Shown piece by piece: positions 35,424 to 50,400 of a stretch of 64,000 nucleotides of DNA. A program made the position numbers and the translations under genes. Each line of letters starts with the position of its first letter. The first letter of the stretch is position 1. The notes beneath the pieces are model-generated. The model did not search any database. It was not told where the DNA came from and saw only the letters and a list, made by a program, of their open reading frames with translations. Source of the stretch: Delphinus delphis. Its lineage: Eukaryota > Chordata > Mammalia > Artiodactyla > Delphinidae. The stretch spans positions 48,825,600 through 48,889,599 of the forward strand of contig NC_082702.1 of NCBI RefSeq assembly GCF_949987515.2. Reading direction: 5' to 3'.

Positions 35424-38400
35424 CTAAGGTGAGAGAACACATTCAGCACGTTAGGATAGGTTCTTAGCCTTTTTCTTAAGGTCAGGGCCTAGAGAACAAA
35501 GACTTGGGGTCGACTTGCCTTGTGCCCTGAGTGGTTCTTACATTATACATTAGGACTTTGGTGGGAGAGTGGGGAAAGCAGGATTAGGACACCTAAAGGG
35601 ACCCATAACCATTAACAAAATGTAAACAGGTGGGGGGGAAAGTGGGTGTTTGAAAAAAGTCATATCCAGCCTGAGGTTAATGTCAGATCCTCCCAAATAA
35701 CCCGGGGGCTACCGTTCTGCCTCCAAGGGACGTACCCTAGAACAGCGCATTAGGGATACCCTGAGGGTGTTGTTAAACCACTAGTTCTGCTTCAGAAGGT
35801 CTGGGGTGAAGACTGAGATTTTTTATTTCTGCCACATTCTGTGTAGGTTTAAATAAAATCTCATGGCCAATTTGCAAATAAGTGAATTTAAGTCAGCACC
35901 AATCTTTTCAAACTTCTTTAGTTCTTTAAGATAACAGACGTGATTACCTATTGGAAGCAGAACACTGGGCATCAAAGGGTTTTACCCAAAAGGGCCTCAG
36001 GAGATACAGAAGGCACCGGAAGTTGTATGTAAATTTCTCTTTCTGTAAACATAAATGCGTGTTTTAGGAGTTAGGGTTCAGTCATTCTACTGGATTCTCA
36101 AGGATCTTTGACTTCAGAAATATTTAGGGTCTACCCTATACTCTCATTCAGAGCTGGAATTTTTTTCTCTATGAAAGCCTTAAGTCACCCTCAACTCACC
36201 CAAAACCACACTCTGCCCACAGGCACCCAATCATGTTCCTTCCGAATTCGTCCTTCAGTGGCTCCCCTGTGTGCCTTTAGACATGTCATGAAAGGTTGCC
36301 GCTCTTCTGTTTTTCCTGCTGCTCCCAATTTTTATCCTGTCCTCCTGCGATTCAGAACTGCCTACAGTTCCTTCTTCCCTTCCTTAAGACTTGGTTCCTC
36401 TGCCTAAAACTCCCTTTTATACACACACACTTCACCCCTGTCTCATAGTAGCTCCAGTGATCCTTTTAACACAGAAATCCATTCATGTCATGTCCCTGTC
36501 CCTAACTCTGCCACTGGATCCCATCCACTCAGAGTGAAAGGTATGGTCCTTACAATGACTGACGAGGAGGCCCTAGGATCTGGTTCCCCTAAGACACCTG
36601 AGACACTTCTCCTTCATTTCCCTTAAGTCTTTGCTCAGAGGTCAGCGATCAGTAAGGCCTTCTCTGACCACCCTATAAAAACAGCAAGCCCCTTGGCCTC
36701 CCAGGAAGGAATCCCTATGCCCTCCCTTGCTTTATTTTTCTACACTGGATTTACTGGTATTTATCATATTATGTTTACTATCTGGGTCCTCTCTAGAGTA
36801 CAAGATCCTTAAGCAGAGATTTTATCTACTTCGTTTCACTGCTTTGTTCCCAACATCTAGTGTCTTCTGAGTAGCTACTCAAAAAGTATTTGTTGAAAAA
36901 ATAAATTCCCTGTACCTCTCATGGCTGAAACAACCAACTGAGACTATACTGTCAGCTTGGGTGTGAGGATGAAATGGAGTTGTTATTGTCTTTCCAATAA
37001 GTCCTGGGTATATTTTGGAGGTAGAGTCTAACGGATTTACTGAAAGGTTGGTAAAGGGTATGAGAGAAAAAGAAGAATCAAGAATGACTCTAGGATTTTG
37101 ACCTGAGCATCTAGAAGAATGGGATCACGTTTACTGACATGGGGACCTCTATAGGAGTGGAGGTAGGGCACCAGGAGACTGGTTTAGGATGTATTGTTAG
37201 AGATAGAAGCTAGACATGACACGAATACTTTGCCTATGTGTCTATTTATACATCTTCAAGTTCAATTTTTTTTCTTTTTTTTGCGGGCTTCTCACTGTTG
37301 TGGCCTCTCCCGTTGCGGAGCACAGACTCAGGACGCGCAGGCTCCGCGGCCATGGCTCACGGGCCCAGCCGCTCCTCGGCCTGTGGGATCTTCCTGGACC
37401 GGGGCATGAACCCGCGTCCCCTGCACCGGCAGGCGGACTCTCAACCACTGCGCCACCAGGGAAGCCCCTCAATTATTTTTTAATATACACTTGTACAGTG
37501 TCTTATACCCCATTAGCATGCACCCTAATCAATCAGAATGTATGTCTGGATCAGTTTCTATTTAGATTGTAGAGATTATCTTCTTGATGCAGTGGAGATA
37601 CTGGAGGATAAAAACAGACCACTAAAAGCATGGTCCTAACTGCACTGCTTATCGTCACTTACCCCTCTTGAGATAGGAATGGAATTTTGACAGGTAGCTG
37701 CAGCTTGTGCTATAAGCTAAACGTAAGTCCCGAAGCAGACGCGAGGGGTCTCGCTATGCTATCAGTGTAAGTGCCGTGTTGGGTTATAGCTATCATGATC
37801 ATTACTAGTAGCTTGTTATTCGAGCTTCTATTATGAGTCAGGTATTTTATTTACACTATTAAGGACGACCCTAGAGTGAGCTTCACATCTTACATGCAGA
37901 CAACTGACAAATATTTTTGGCTTCATCTTCAAAATACAGTCAGCATCCAGCCACCCCCACACCTGCGACTGCCCCAGAGGGAACTCGTCCCCTCGCTGGA
38001 CTGTTGGAGCTGCCTTCTGCAGAGCAGACAAGTCCTCGTTCTGTTCTAGGTCCCCTGCCCTCATCTCAGTATAAGTGCCAATGATCTCCAAGTCAGATCC
38101 TCCTGCACCTCTGCTCTAAGTTCTCTGTTGCCTTCCCTCGAACTCAGACTTTTATCTGAGGTCCTTATAATAACTTACAGGGCCTCCAGGACCACTTTGA
38201 GCTCATGGCTTAACCCCCCTTCACTGTATTCATCCTGCTCCAGGTGTCTTGCTGTCCTGCCTTGATCAGATTTACATATTCCTGCCTCAGGGCCTTCGCA
38301 TTTGCTGTTCCCTCTGCCAGGAACACTCTCCTAGATGCATACATAGCTCACCTTCCTCTAGGTTGTCTTCAGGTCTCTGTTTAAATATCGCATCATCAAA

Positions 38401-41400
38401 GTGGCCTTGCCTGACTATTCTATCTAAACTGGTTTTCCCACCACCTCTTCAACCCCAACTATTCTCTTGTCATACACCCTTCTTCAGTTTTATTCTCTGC
38501 TACTTTGCCATATAACATTGTACATTAATTGGTTGGTTTGTTGTCTGTTTCCAGGTATGAAGGTGAAACTGCCCATTTTGTTCCCTGCTCTATCTACAGT
38601 CGGACATCAGAACAGTTCCTGGTTCCCAGTAAGCACTAAATAGGTAAGTATTAAGAACTGAATTACCTTATTTAACTCTCAGTAACCTTTTAAGGTAAAC
38701 ATTACCTTAAATGCTTTTTATAAATAGTTTTATAAATAGTTTTAAAACTATTTATAAATAGTTTTAAAAATAGTTTATAAAAAACTTTTTATAAATAGTT
38801 TTATAAATAGTCCATTTTATAAATAGTTCAGAAAGTTTAAAACCTTGTCCATGTCCACACAGTAAGTGGCACAATGTGGACTCAAATCCATTTTTTTCCC
38901 CATTATTAATAGATGCATGTTTTATTAAAGGTATAAAGACCAAAGATTTGTAACTTTAATAATCCAGATTCTTATTTTAAATTCACCAACATTATTTATT
39001 CATTTTTTAAACTTTTTTTTTCTTTTTAACATCTTTATTGGAGTATAATTGCTTTACAATGGTGTGTTAGTTTCTGCTGTATAACAAAGTGAATCAGCTA
39101 TACATATACATATATCCCCGTATCTCTTCCCTCTTGTGTCCCCCTCCCTCCCACCGTCCCTATCCCACCCCTCTAGGTGGTCAAAAAGCACCGAGCTGAT
39201 CTCCCTGTGCCATGCGGCTGCTTCCCACTAGCTGTCTATTTTATATCAAATCCATTTTTATGAATTCAGAGTCCTCGCTCCTTTCATTGTACAGTGCTGC
39301 CCACCCGTCCCCCTCCCGACTTGAAGATGTGAGGACTTCCATGAGGAGTAGCTTGTTTGTATTGTGTGTCTAGTCATCTCCAACTTCATCTCACTAGTCT
39401 GCAGTCCAGGCATCTTCCAGACGGTTACCAGTTATAGGGCAGTGTGACCGACAAGTGTCTGGTGGTTACAGCCCAGGGCTTTGCTCTTTTCTGAATAAGC
39501 CTTACACATAAAATATATGTAATACCAAGTCATAGGGTTGGTCCCCAAAGTGGAGATCCAATGAATACATCCAGGTAAAGCAACCCACAGTGATGATGGT
39601 ATGAGGTGAATGCCCTAGATGGGCTGCCAGCATGGCGGGGGGTGTGAGGGATGTCACACCTGCTTGGCTGTCCTGGAAGACAGGATAGAAGAAACATCTG
39701 CTCTGAGGTCCAGTTTGAGTTACTGCAATGCCTCAAAACTTCCACCTGACTGTCAGCTCCTTGAGGGCAAGACTGTATGTCTGAAACTCTCACAGTGCCT
39801 AGCAGAGCACGCAGCCCCCCGCAGGGGTCTCAGAGAAGATTCAGAGAACTGAAACCTCTTCCCTGTATCCCCACGGGAACGCTTACTGCCCACTCACAGT
39901 TCCTGAAAACTCAGGGCCGAAAATACACTCAAATCACTTCCCCCAGTGGGCATCCAGCCAGCAACATAAGAAGGCAGACTTCTGGGCAGTAGCGTGTGCA
40001 TGCCACCCTCCTTACCTTGGGGATGGCAATGGGAGAACTGAGAGGAAATCTCCAACTTAGTAAGACTATAGCCCACGTTTTTGGCCAGGAAGAAACACCT
40101 GGGCTTGTGTCCTTCATATTTGCCTTCTCATTTTACTCCTCTTTCTAAAAGGAGACCTGACTCGGTCAAGAGGCATGGAGAGAAGTCCCTCTTCCAGGAA
40201 GCCTTTCCCCACATCCTCCTTTTTCACTTCGCACCATCCCTGCAAACCAGCTAGAGCTCACCGCCGTCACAACGCTAGGGACGTTCCCCCTGTTTTATTT
40301 GCAGTGGTGTCTTTCTCCTCTTTTGAGACACTGAGCTCCCTGTGGCTTAAGACCAAGACCCTGCCATGTTCTTTTATCCCTAGAAGAGCGGTAAAGGGGA
40401 AACAAGAGTACTTAACACACAGTCCTTTATTTACACACTCCTGCATTTGTTCATGTAACACGTGTTGAGCACCTACTGTGTGCCGTGTGTGGTGACGGGT
40501 GCACAAAATAATAAACATCGACAGCCTCCCCACCGCCTTGCCCCTAGCATGCCTCTTGACTCTCCCTACCTCACAGTCCTGCCCAGGAAATACGTACTCT
40601 TGAGTATTTTCAGGATTGGCCTTTGGCCTTTCTGAAAGTACTGAGGGGGCATGCCCTTTATTTGTGGCCCTTCCAGACTGAGCCTTTGTATGTGTGGGTT
40701 TGTCTGTGGCCAACTGACTAAAGGGTGAAAGTGAAAAATCACCGATGGTGAGGAAAGGGGTCGTCAGTCTGGGAGTATATGACCACTTGCTTCTTCCCCT
40801 GTAAGCTTTATGCTGAGAAAGGCTGCAGGTTTGTAGAATTCTGGCATTGCCTTAGAGGTGATCTGGCTCTGCTATGTTATTTGTTTTCTTATCTTGTGCA
40901 AACCCCAGATAAGAAAGGAGAAAGAGCAGAGGAGAGAAAATTGATGCCTGGAGCTAAGGCCGTAAGAAGGAGATAAACAACAACATCAATTTAGAGATGG
41001 GAAGTGGTATGGACAGTGAAAGAGGAAGTGAGGAACAGGCCTGAACCTGATTCACCACAAATTGGAAAACCTGGGGTAAGAGATTGGACAGTTTTCAAAA
41101 AGCTGTGATTGGATAAAGTGAAAACTCAGCAGGTACACGATGGAAAATGATTCTTGGGCACAAGGAAATCTGATTAGGCTGAAGAAATATTTCCTGGTGT
41201 TTGTCAGATTACTTTAAAATAAGATGGACTAGTGAAGAAGAGTATGGTTCACTCAGACAAGTGAATTTCCCATTTTTCCATCAGCACTCACTGTACTTCA
41301 TTTGACCTAACTTGAACCAAAAAAAAAACCATTCAAGGTGTAGTGCTAGGATAATGCATATTCGCTGCAATTGTAATTTATCTGTCGCCTCAATTAAAAT

Positions 41401-44400
41401 GTAAGTTCCTAGGGCTTCCCTGGTGGCACAGTGGTTGAGAGTCCGCCTGCCGATGCAGGGGACGCGGGTTCATGCCCCGGTCCAGGAAGATCCCACATGC
41501 CGAGGAGCGGCTGGGCCCGTGAGCCATGGCCGCGGAGCCTGCGCGTCCTGAGTCTGTGCTCCGCAACGGGAGAGGCCACAGCAGTGAGAGGCCCGCATAC
41601 GTATGTTCCTAGAGGGCAATTCTTGTTCACTCTTGCATTCTGGTGGATAAGCATTATCTCTGGCCTATGGTGGTTACTTTGTTCAACTTTTTTTATCTTT
41701 CTTTTTTTAAATGTAATTTTTATTTGATCTTGCAGTATAGTTGATTTACTATGTTGTGTCAGTTTCAGGTGTACAGCAAAGTGATTCAGTTATACATATA
41801 TCCATTCTTTTTTAGATTCTTTTCCCATATAGGATATTACAGAATATTGAGTAGAGGTCCCTGTGCTATACAGTATGTCCTTATTGGTTATCTCTTTTAT
41901 ATATAGTAGCGTGTATATGTTAATCCCAAACTCCTAATTTATCCCTCCCCCCCCCCTTTCCCCTTTGGTAACCGTAAGTTTGTTTTCGAAGTCTGTGAGA
42001 CTGTTTCTGTTTCGTAAATAAGTTCATTTGTATCATTTTTTTTTTTAGATTCCACATATAAGTGATATCATATGATACTTCTCTTCCTCTGTCTGACTTA
42101 TGATGAGCTCTAGGCCCATCCAGGTTGCTGCAAATGGCATTATTTCATTCTTTTTTATGGCTCTGGCACATGGTGGTTACTTTTTTCAATTTAAATTTTG
42201 TTTAAGAAAAGGGACTTGCAACATTACCATTTCGTCCTTTCAAAGTAAAAATGAATGGCTGAAAAGCCATTAATTGTAGAATTAAATGTTCTTGCATACC
42301 CATGCAAACAAGATCACTTTAAGCAGGAACTTTCCTGGATTTGTGCCTTGTACACCTCTCAGCAGTGCTCTCCACATAGATTTGGCTGTGAATGGCGCCC
42401 CCTAGCGTTGTGCAATGCATAAGCTACGCAATCAAATACGGTAGGCTTTTGAAAAATATTCCAAAGAGCAGTAAAACTGACTGGAACGCGGGGTCCTTTA
42501 CCTCTCTTTTCAGGAGCTGGGCAGAAGTTTGTATTACAGGCTCGTAGCACCGGAGGTTTCTGCCGGAGCAGACAACTTGAGGAAGGCTGGCCCTGCTGAA
42601 CACAGTGGACTGATCGGGTCTGGACCCCTCCTCCACAGGTCACCGTGCACTGCAGAAAAGGGAAAAGAGGAAGGAGTCAGGAACAGTCGGGATGGTGTCC
42701 TGTCTGATGTCAGTGACATCAAATAAAAGGAATCCCCATGCTTCATGACATCGCCAAGATGTCTGTCCATAAAACAGGGACTGTCCAGAGCCAGGCACAA
42801 TGTGCTCGTGGTACACTGAGTCTCTTCTAACATGTGGGAGCCATGGGATCTGATTAGAAGGCTCTTAAGCAAATGCTGTCTATCTCCCCCAAGAATGTGT
42901 GTCTCCCAGTTAAGTGACTCATAAAGAAGAGAGCTTCCAGAAATACAGAAGCTGCTGTAAGAATGCAGAAACAAAGAGAGACACATCTAGGCAATTCATC
43001 ACAGTATTTAAAGAATTCCAGGCAATCTCTGCAGATACGATAGTGGGGGGGATAGTTCAAAACTTGGACAGCAAAAGAAATAAGTCTCCGAGACAGCTTT
43101 GGAATTATGCCCTCTGTGCCCAGCCGAATTCTGAGTTAGCTTGGTGGATATGGTGCTTCCTAGAAGTCAGTTATTTCACTGTCCAACTGAAGTTTAAAAA
43201 AAAAAAAAAGACTAATAAGGAGTGTCAAGTTATATTTTTCCAGGCACACATATAAAGATATTTGTGCCTGGAAAACAAGAAAATATTATCAGGGGAAAAG
43301 ATAGCCCTTTAAATAAATTTTTATATGTATTTTGCTTTTAAAAAATTCACTAAATTATGCTTATTATTTTTCTTATTTTATTGTGGACAGGTGCGGACTT
43401 CATCTTGGACAAGCATCACTATATGGATTGGCATTTGAGAGGAAAAGATACGTTGAGGTAAAAAGAGTATGAGTTTTGGATTTAGCCCCAAATTCAAATA
43501 TAGCTGTATTAGTGTTATCAAATCATTTAAACCAGAAGTTGGCAAACTTTTTTTGTAAAGAGCAAGACAGTAAATATTTTTATTTGATTTACAATATTGT
43601 ATTAGTCTCAGGTGTACAACAGAGTGATTCAAAATTTTTATAGATTATATTCCGTTTATAGTTATTATAAAATATTGGTTATAACCCCTGTGCTGTAAAA
43701 CATGTCATTGTAGCTTATTTATTATATATACAGTAGTTTGTACCTTTTAATGCCCCTCCCACTCTGTTACTGGTTCTCTATATTTTTTACATTCTACATA
43801 TAAGTGATAACAGTGTTTATCCTTCTCTATCTGACTTATTTCACTAAGCATAATACCTTCCTGGTCCATTGATGTTGCTGCAAATGGCATTATTTCCTTT
43901 TTTATGGCTGAGTAGTAGTCCATTATATACATGTACCACATCTTCTTTATCCACTCATCTGTTGATAGGTACTTAGTTTGCTTTCATATCTTGGTGATTG
44001 TAAATAATGCTGTTATGAAAATTAGGGTGCATGTATCTTTTTGAATTAGTGTTTTCTTTTTCTTTGGATACATACCCAGGAGTTGAACTGCTGGGTCATA
44101 TGGTAGTTCTATTTTTAGTTTTTTGAGGAATGTCCATACTATTTTCCACAGTGTCTGCACCAATTTACATTCCCACCAACAGTGTATAGGGGTTCCCTTT
44201 TCTCCACATCCTCGCCAACATTTGTTATTTGCGTTCTTTTTGATGATAGCCATACTAAGAGGTGTGAGGTAACATCTCACTGTGTTTTTTTTTTTTAATG
44301 TAACTTTATTTTTGGCTGCGTTGGGTCTTCGTTGCTGTGTGCGGGCGGGCTTCCTGTAGTTGCAGGGCGAGTGGGGGCTACTCTTCAGTGTGGGCTTCTC

Positions 44401-47400
44401 ATCGCAGTGGCTTCTCTCGTCGTGGAGCACGGGCTCTAGGCACGCAGGCTCAGTAGTTGCGGCATGCGGGCTCAAGAGTGCAGGCTCAGTAGTTGTGGCG
44501 CGTGGGCTCAGCTGCTCTGCGGCATGTGGGATCTTCTAGGACCAGGGCTTGAACCCGTGTCCCCTGCATTAGCAGGCAGATTCTTAACCACTGTGCCACC
44601 AGGGAAGCCCCTCACTGTGGTTTTGATTTGCATTTCTCTGACGATCAGTGATGTTGAGCATCTTTTCATGTACTCTTTGGCCATCTGCATATCCTCTTTG
44701 GAAAAGTGTTTATTCAGTTCTTCTGCCCATTTTTGATTGGGTTGTTTTGTTTTTTGATATGGATTTGTGTGAGTTGTGTATATGTTTTGGATATTATCCC
44801 CTTATTAGTCACATCATTTGCAAATATTTCCTCCCAGTCGGTAGGTTGTCATTTCATTTTGTCTATGGTTTCCTTTGATGTGAAAAGTTTTTAAGTTTAA
44901 TTAGATCCCATGTGTTTATTTTTGCTTTAGTTTCCTTTGCCTGAGGAGGCAGACCTAAAAACACATTGCTACAATTTATGTAAAAGAATGTTCTGCCTAT
45001 GTTTTCTTCTAGGAGTTTTATGGTTTCTGGTCTTACATTTAGGTCTTTACTCCATTTTGAGTTTATTTTTGTATATGGTATGAGAAAATGTACTAATTTC
45101 ATTCTTTTACATGCAGTAGTACAGTTTTCCCAGTACCACTAATTGAAGAGACTATTTTCTCCACTGTATATTCTCGCCTCCTTCATTGTAGATTAATTGA
45201 CCTTAAGTGCATGGGTTTAATTCTGGGCTCTCTATTCGGTCCCATTAATCCATGTGTCTGTTTTTGTGCCAGTATCATACTGTTTAGATTACCATAGTTT
45301 TTTAGTATAGTCTGAAGTCAGGGAGCATGATACCTCCAGTTCTGTTCTTCTTTCTCAAGACTGTTTTGGCTATTTAGGGTCTCTTTTGTTTCCAAACAAA
45401 TTTTAAGATTATTTGTTCCAGTTCTGTGAAAAATGCTATTGGTATTTTGATAGGGATTGCACTGAATATGTAGATTGCCTCGGGTAGTATGATCATTTTG
45501 ACAATATTAACTATATTAATTCTTCTAATCCACAAACACAGTATATCTTTCCATCTGTTTATGACCTCTTCAGTTTCTTTGATCAGTGTCTTATAGTTTT
45601 ATGAGTACAGGTCCTTTACCTCCTTGGGTAGGTTTATTCCTAGGTAGTTTATTCTTTTTGAGGTAATTGTAAATGGGACTGTTTAATTTCTCTGACAGGT
45701 TGTTATTAGTGTATGGAAATATAACACATTTCTGTACATTAATTTTGTATCCTACAGCTTTACCAAATCCATTGATGAGCTGTGGTAGTTTTTTGGTGGT
45801 GTATCTTTAGGAGTTTCTATGTACAGTATAATGTCATCTACAAACAGTGACAGTGTTACTTCTTCTTTTCCAGCGTGGATTCCTTTTACTGCCCTGCCTT
45901 GTGCAGAGGCTGCTGACCGCTGCTGGGTGAGGCTGTGTCACAAGGTGGCTGGCTGCAGAACCCTGGGGTTAGTGCTGGCTTGCTGGGGAGCAGGGTCAGG
46001 GTCCAGGAGATCCCAGGGCTGAGGCCCACCTCCTAGTGCATTCAGCCAGGTCCTGGGGCTAGTGCCAACCCAGTGGCAGGCAAAGTCAGGTCCTGTCGTC
46101 TGGCTGCAGAGTCCAGTGGTCCCAGAGGTTGTGTCTAAATGTTGGTGGGTAAAGCCATTTTCTGACACAGCTGCTGTGGGTCTGGCATGTCTCAGAGCTT
46201 GTGTTGGCCTACTGATGAGTTGGGCTGGATCCCAGGGCAGCTGGCAGCCAAGGTATCTTAGAGCTGGTGTTGGCCTGCTGGTGGGTGGGCTGGGTCCCGC
46301 CATGGCTGCAGTTGTCCTGAGGCTGCTGTCCACCTGCTGGTGGGTGAGGCTGGTTCTGAGGCTAGAGCAGCCTCACTGGTAGGCTGGGCTTGGGCCCAGG
46401 GAGTCTTAAGGCAGCCTCTTTGCTGGTGGGTGGGGCAGCATCTGCACCCAGTTAAACTGCTTGGCCTGAGGCGTCCCAGTACTGGTGCCTTTAGGCTGGT
46501 AGGCAGGGCTGGATCCCTAGGCTAATCAGCTCGAGGGAGGTTACAAAATGGTGCTTGCCAGCACTAGTGTCCATGTGGTAGAATGAGCTCCCCCAATGCC
46601 AGTGTCTGTACCCAGGGTTTGTTCCAGTTGCTTCCTTCTTCTCCAGGAGACTCTCCAAGATCAGCAGGTAGGTCTGACCCAGGCTCCTTTCTAAGCATTG
46701 CTTATGCCCTAGGTCTCAGAGCGTGTGACATTCTGTGTGCACCCTTTAAGAGCGGTGTCTCTGTTTCCCACAGTGCTCCGGAACTCCTGAAAGTAAGCTC
46801 CACTGGCCTCCAAGGCCAGACGTCCTGAAGGCTCATCTTCCTGGTGCAGATCCCTCGCTCCCTGGGGACAAGCTCTGCAACTGTAGCGATTCTCCCATTT
46901 GCGAATCACCCACCTGGGGGTATACTGCGACTCTGCCTCTCCTACCCATCTCACTGTGGCTCCTTCGTTACATCTTTAGTTGCAGAAGATCTTTTCTGGT
47001 AGGTTCCGGTCTTTGTCGTCAATTGTCGTTCTGTAAATAGTTGTTATTTTGGTGTGCCCGTGAGAGGGGGTGAACTCCTACTCTGTCATCTGGGGAACTC
47101 TCCTCTCACAGTAGTACGTATTTTAGGCTTTATGGGCCATACGATTTTTGTTGCAGTTACTCAACTTTGCCTTTGCAGCACTAAAGCAGCCGTGAACACC
47201 ACAAACAAATGAGCATGGCTGTGCGCTAATAAAAGTTTATCCAGGCAGCAGCTGGCGGAGATGATTTGCCCACTGGAAATTATTTGCTGATCGCTGATCT
47301 AAATGATTTTACATGAATCAATTTCCAAATCTGTTAAAATTTTAAAAGGAATTCATAGCAGAAGGCATAGCCCCTAGTAGGAGCCTAGACAATTAGAGAG

Positions 47401-50400
47401 ATGCAATCATGCTAATTTCCTGATCTTTCCTCCATGTTTTAGTTCCCAGAGCCTCCCCAATACATACCCAAACCTACCTGGCTCCTGTGTTGCATGATGA
47501 GGTGGGTAGCACCTCTCAAGCCAGTGGGGTCTCAAAAGAGCTATGTAACTCCCATTGGTTGTAACAACGCACGGACCAAAACACAGCTTTGGATTCCTGA
47601 GGGCATATTATTCTCTAAGACTTAGCATCACATACCAATCCTAGCCCAAAGCAGTGTGTCTAAAGTTGCCTCCAAGTCTTTCGAGGATCTGAGTTTAAAA
47701 GCTGGGTGTCTTTGGCTGAATTGCCGAAGTCACTGAGCTTTACCTGCCTCAAAATAGGGACAGTAATACCCACTGATAATCCTCCAGGATGAACGGAGGG
47801 AATAGAGGATGCATGTACAGTCCGTAGCGTAGAAAGCGTTTGACAAATGTTAGCTATTATATTATTCAGAAACATGACATAAAAACCAAGCGAGTCAAGC
47901 CTCTGAGCAGCATTTCTAAAATACAGAAGACTCTCGTGATGGTTTGAACACCAGCACGATGTGACGGCCCTGGGACTAAGGACTTTATTTACTCATTACA
48001 AAAGGCCTCCCTGGTGGCGCAGTGGCTGAGAGTCCGCCTGCCGATGCAGGGGACACGGGTTCGTGTACTGGTCCGGGAGGATCCCACATGCCACGGAACG
48101 GCTGGGCCCGTGAGCCATGGCCACTGAGCCTGCGCGTCCGGAGCCTGTGCTCCGCAAGAAAAAAAAGAAAACCCAGCTCTGCAAGATATTATCATCTCAA
48201 TTTTCTAGATGTGAAAATGGAGGCTCACAGATGATGGAATCTGCCCAGGGCCGCATGGGCAGTGGAGCTGGCCAAGGAGCTCAGGTTGTTTGGACAGGTC
48301 TGTAACAGCAGCAGTTGTAAACTGCCTCCTTTTCTTGAATCTCTCCTAGGTGTAAAATCCCTCAATCTGTGTGCACTCACCTGTTGCCATGGCGACGAAT
48401 ACCACCCAGCTGCCATACTGTACACTGGACGGGCTGGACACGCCCCTCGGTTGCAGGTTTCTTCCAAGTCCAGGTTTGGTTTCTTAATATTGCGGCACCG
48501 TCGCTCAGGGAGGGTTACCAGCTTGCCCTGGAAGGCCTTCTCGCTGCATTTCATTTCCCTCTTCCTTACCCCCAAACCACAGCTAGCGGAACACTAGGGG
48601 CCAAGAAAAGAGGTGTCAGTGTGCAGGCTCCACCGTTACGTCTGCTGCGCAGATGCGTTCTGACCTAAGGAGGCACCATCCACGTGTAATCCGAGGGACG
48701 GGACTGCAGCAGGTCAACCACACCACGCCTGGATCCCGAAAGCACTGCACCCAGTCCCTCGTGCTGTAGAGGCCAGAGAATCGGAGTCACAGAATTCATC
48801 CGTACCGTAGAACAAAATGAGGCCCTGCCCAGCAGGACCAGGAGACGCCACGTGGAGGGAGTGAGACAAAGTCCGAGAGAAAGACAAGATTGGCAGAGGA
48901 TGTGATCAGGATCTCTGTGTAGTGACTGGATGTCCAGGAATACCTGAGGCCTCTCTGCAGAGTCAGGGCTCGGTGTGCCAAGGAAGCAGTGCAGGGGAAG
49001 AACCGTCAGATCACAAGTAACTTGCCTTCATTTTTACCCTGCCTCCCTCTTGGCTGAGATACAACCTGCAGCTGTGGTATGGCAGGAAAAACAGAGAAGG
49101 ATGGAGGCTGATGAAAAGTATGAGAAAACCTGTTTTGGTTTTAAACAGTATTATGGAATACTGTACGAAGCCTTGATGAACTGAATAAATCCGTAAGAAC
49201 TGGCATCAGTGTAACCATCATAAATAACGAAGGACAGGGATGGGATCGAGATGCTGGAGGACCAGGGTATGGAGCTCACCTTCTGCCACAAATACATCAA
49301 AAATACATCTGCACGTGGAATGATTCTCACAGAACATCTACTGAACCCTGGCAGGAGACCTCAGACTTTCAAAAGGGTAAGAAAATCTCCACATAACTGG
49401 GTAGGACAAAAGAAAAAAGGAAAAAAAAGAGAGGACAGGATCTGTGCCCCTGGGAGGAAACTGTGCAAGGGGAAGGCTTTCTGCACCCTGGGAAGTCCCC
49501 TCACTGGCAGGGAGATCAACCAGGACAGAGGGGAAGCTTTGGAGCCTTGGAGGAGCACAGCAACCAGTTTGTAGAGGGCAAAGAGGAGAGAGACCTGCAT
49601 GGAGGGTTGGTACCACTGCCCGGAACCCCCTAGCCTGAGATGCTCCTCTGCTGAGGCAGGCAGGGGCTGGGTGCTGACGCTCGGGATTTGGAGGTCAGAC
49701 CCAGGGAGAGGACTGGGGTCGGTTGCTTGGAGACACCCAGAGGGGGCTAGGGCGTGGTATGCCCCAGCTGAGAAAGAAGCCTGGGCCCATTAGAGAGGCA
49801 AGGCACTATTGTTTGGGGGGGGGTGTGCTAGGAGTGGGGCAGGACGGCCATAGGAGCTTCTTTCTCTGTGAGGGCACTCTCGGTAGCAAAGTCCTGGAGG
49901 GGAAAGTCTGCAACCTAGGTTACTCTACCCAGCAAGATTACCATGTCGAATAGAAGGGGAGGGAAAGAATTTCTCAGACAAGCAAAAACTAAAAGAATAC
50001 AGCAGTACTAAACCTATCCTAGAAGAAATACTGAAAGGTCTTTTCTAAACAGAAAGGAAGATATAGGAAGGAGGAAATCACAAATGGAAAGTAAATCACT
50101 TAAAGAATTCAATATACAGATCAAAAGGAAAAAAAAACCTATCTGTGAAAGCAATGATAAATACAGGAACAGCAAAAGGATAAACATGAAGATGTACAAA
50201 AGGACATGAAAATCATAAAATGTGGGGAAAGAGTAAGAAAATGTAGATTTTTTTTTTCTAGAATGTGTTTGAGCCTATTTGACTATCAGTCTAAAGCAAG
50301 CAGATATAGGAAGGGGTGAACATACTTGAAAAACAGGGCAACCACAAATCAAAAACGTACAATAGATTCACAAAAACCAAAAGGAAGAAAACACAAGCAT

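Larger units (their letters stand above)
43537..47300. repeat. hAT-type MER DNA-transposon relic split by an L1
   Basis: Left piece 43537-43575 (CCAGAAGTTGGCAAACTTTT) and right piece about 47107-47300 (GTATTTTAGGCTTTATGGGC.., ACTCAACTTTGCCTTTGCAG) belong to one common mammalian nonautonomous DNA element; an L1 occupies the middle. Exact MER name not assigned. Confidence 0.6.

Noticed and set aside
35237..35449. 70-residue minus-strand ORF over the last exon
   Set aside because: It is in another frame; the PLAC peptide with six cysteines is in the frame set by the preceding exon.
42359..42643. Single-exon reading of the fifth TSP1 ORF including its tail
   Set aside because: After EKR the frame runs into intron; a GTAAAG donor at 42501 and the phase of the PLAC exon define the true end.
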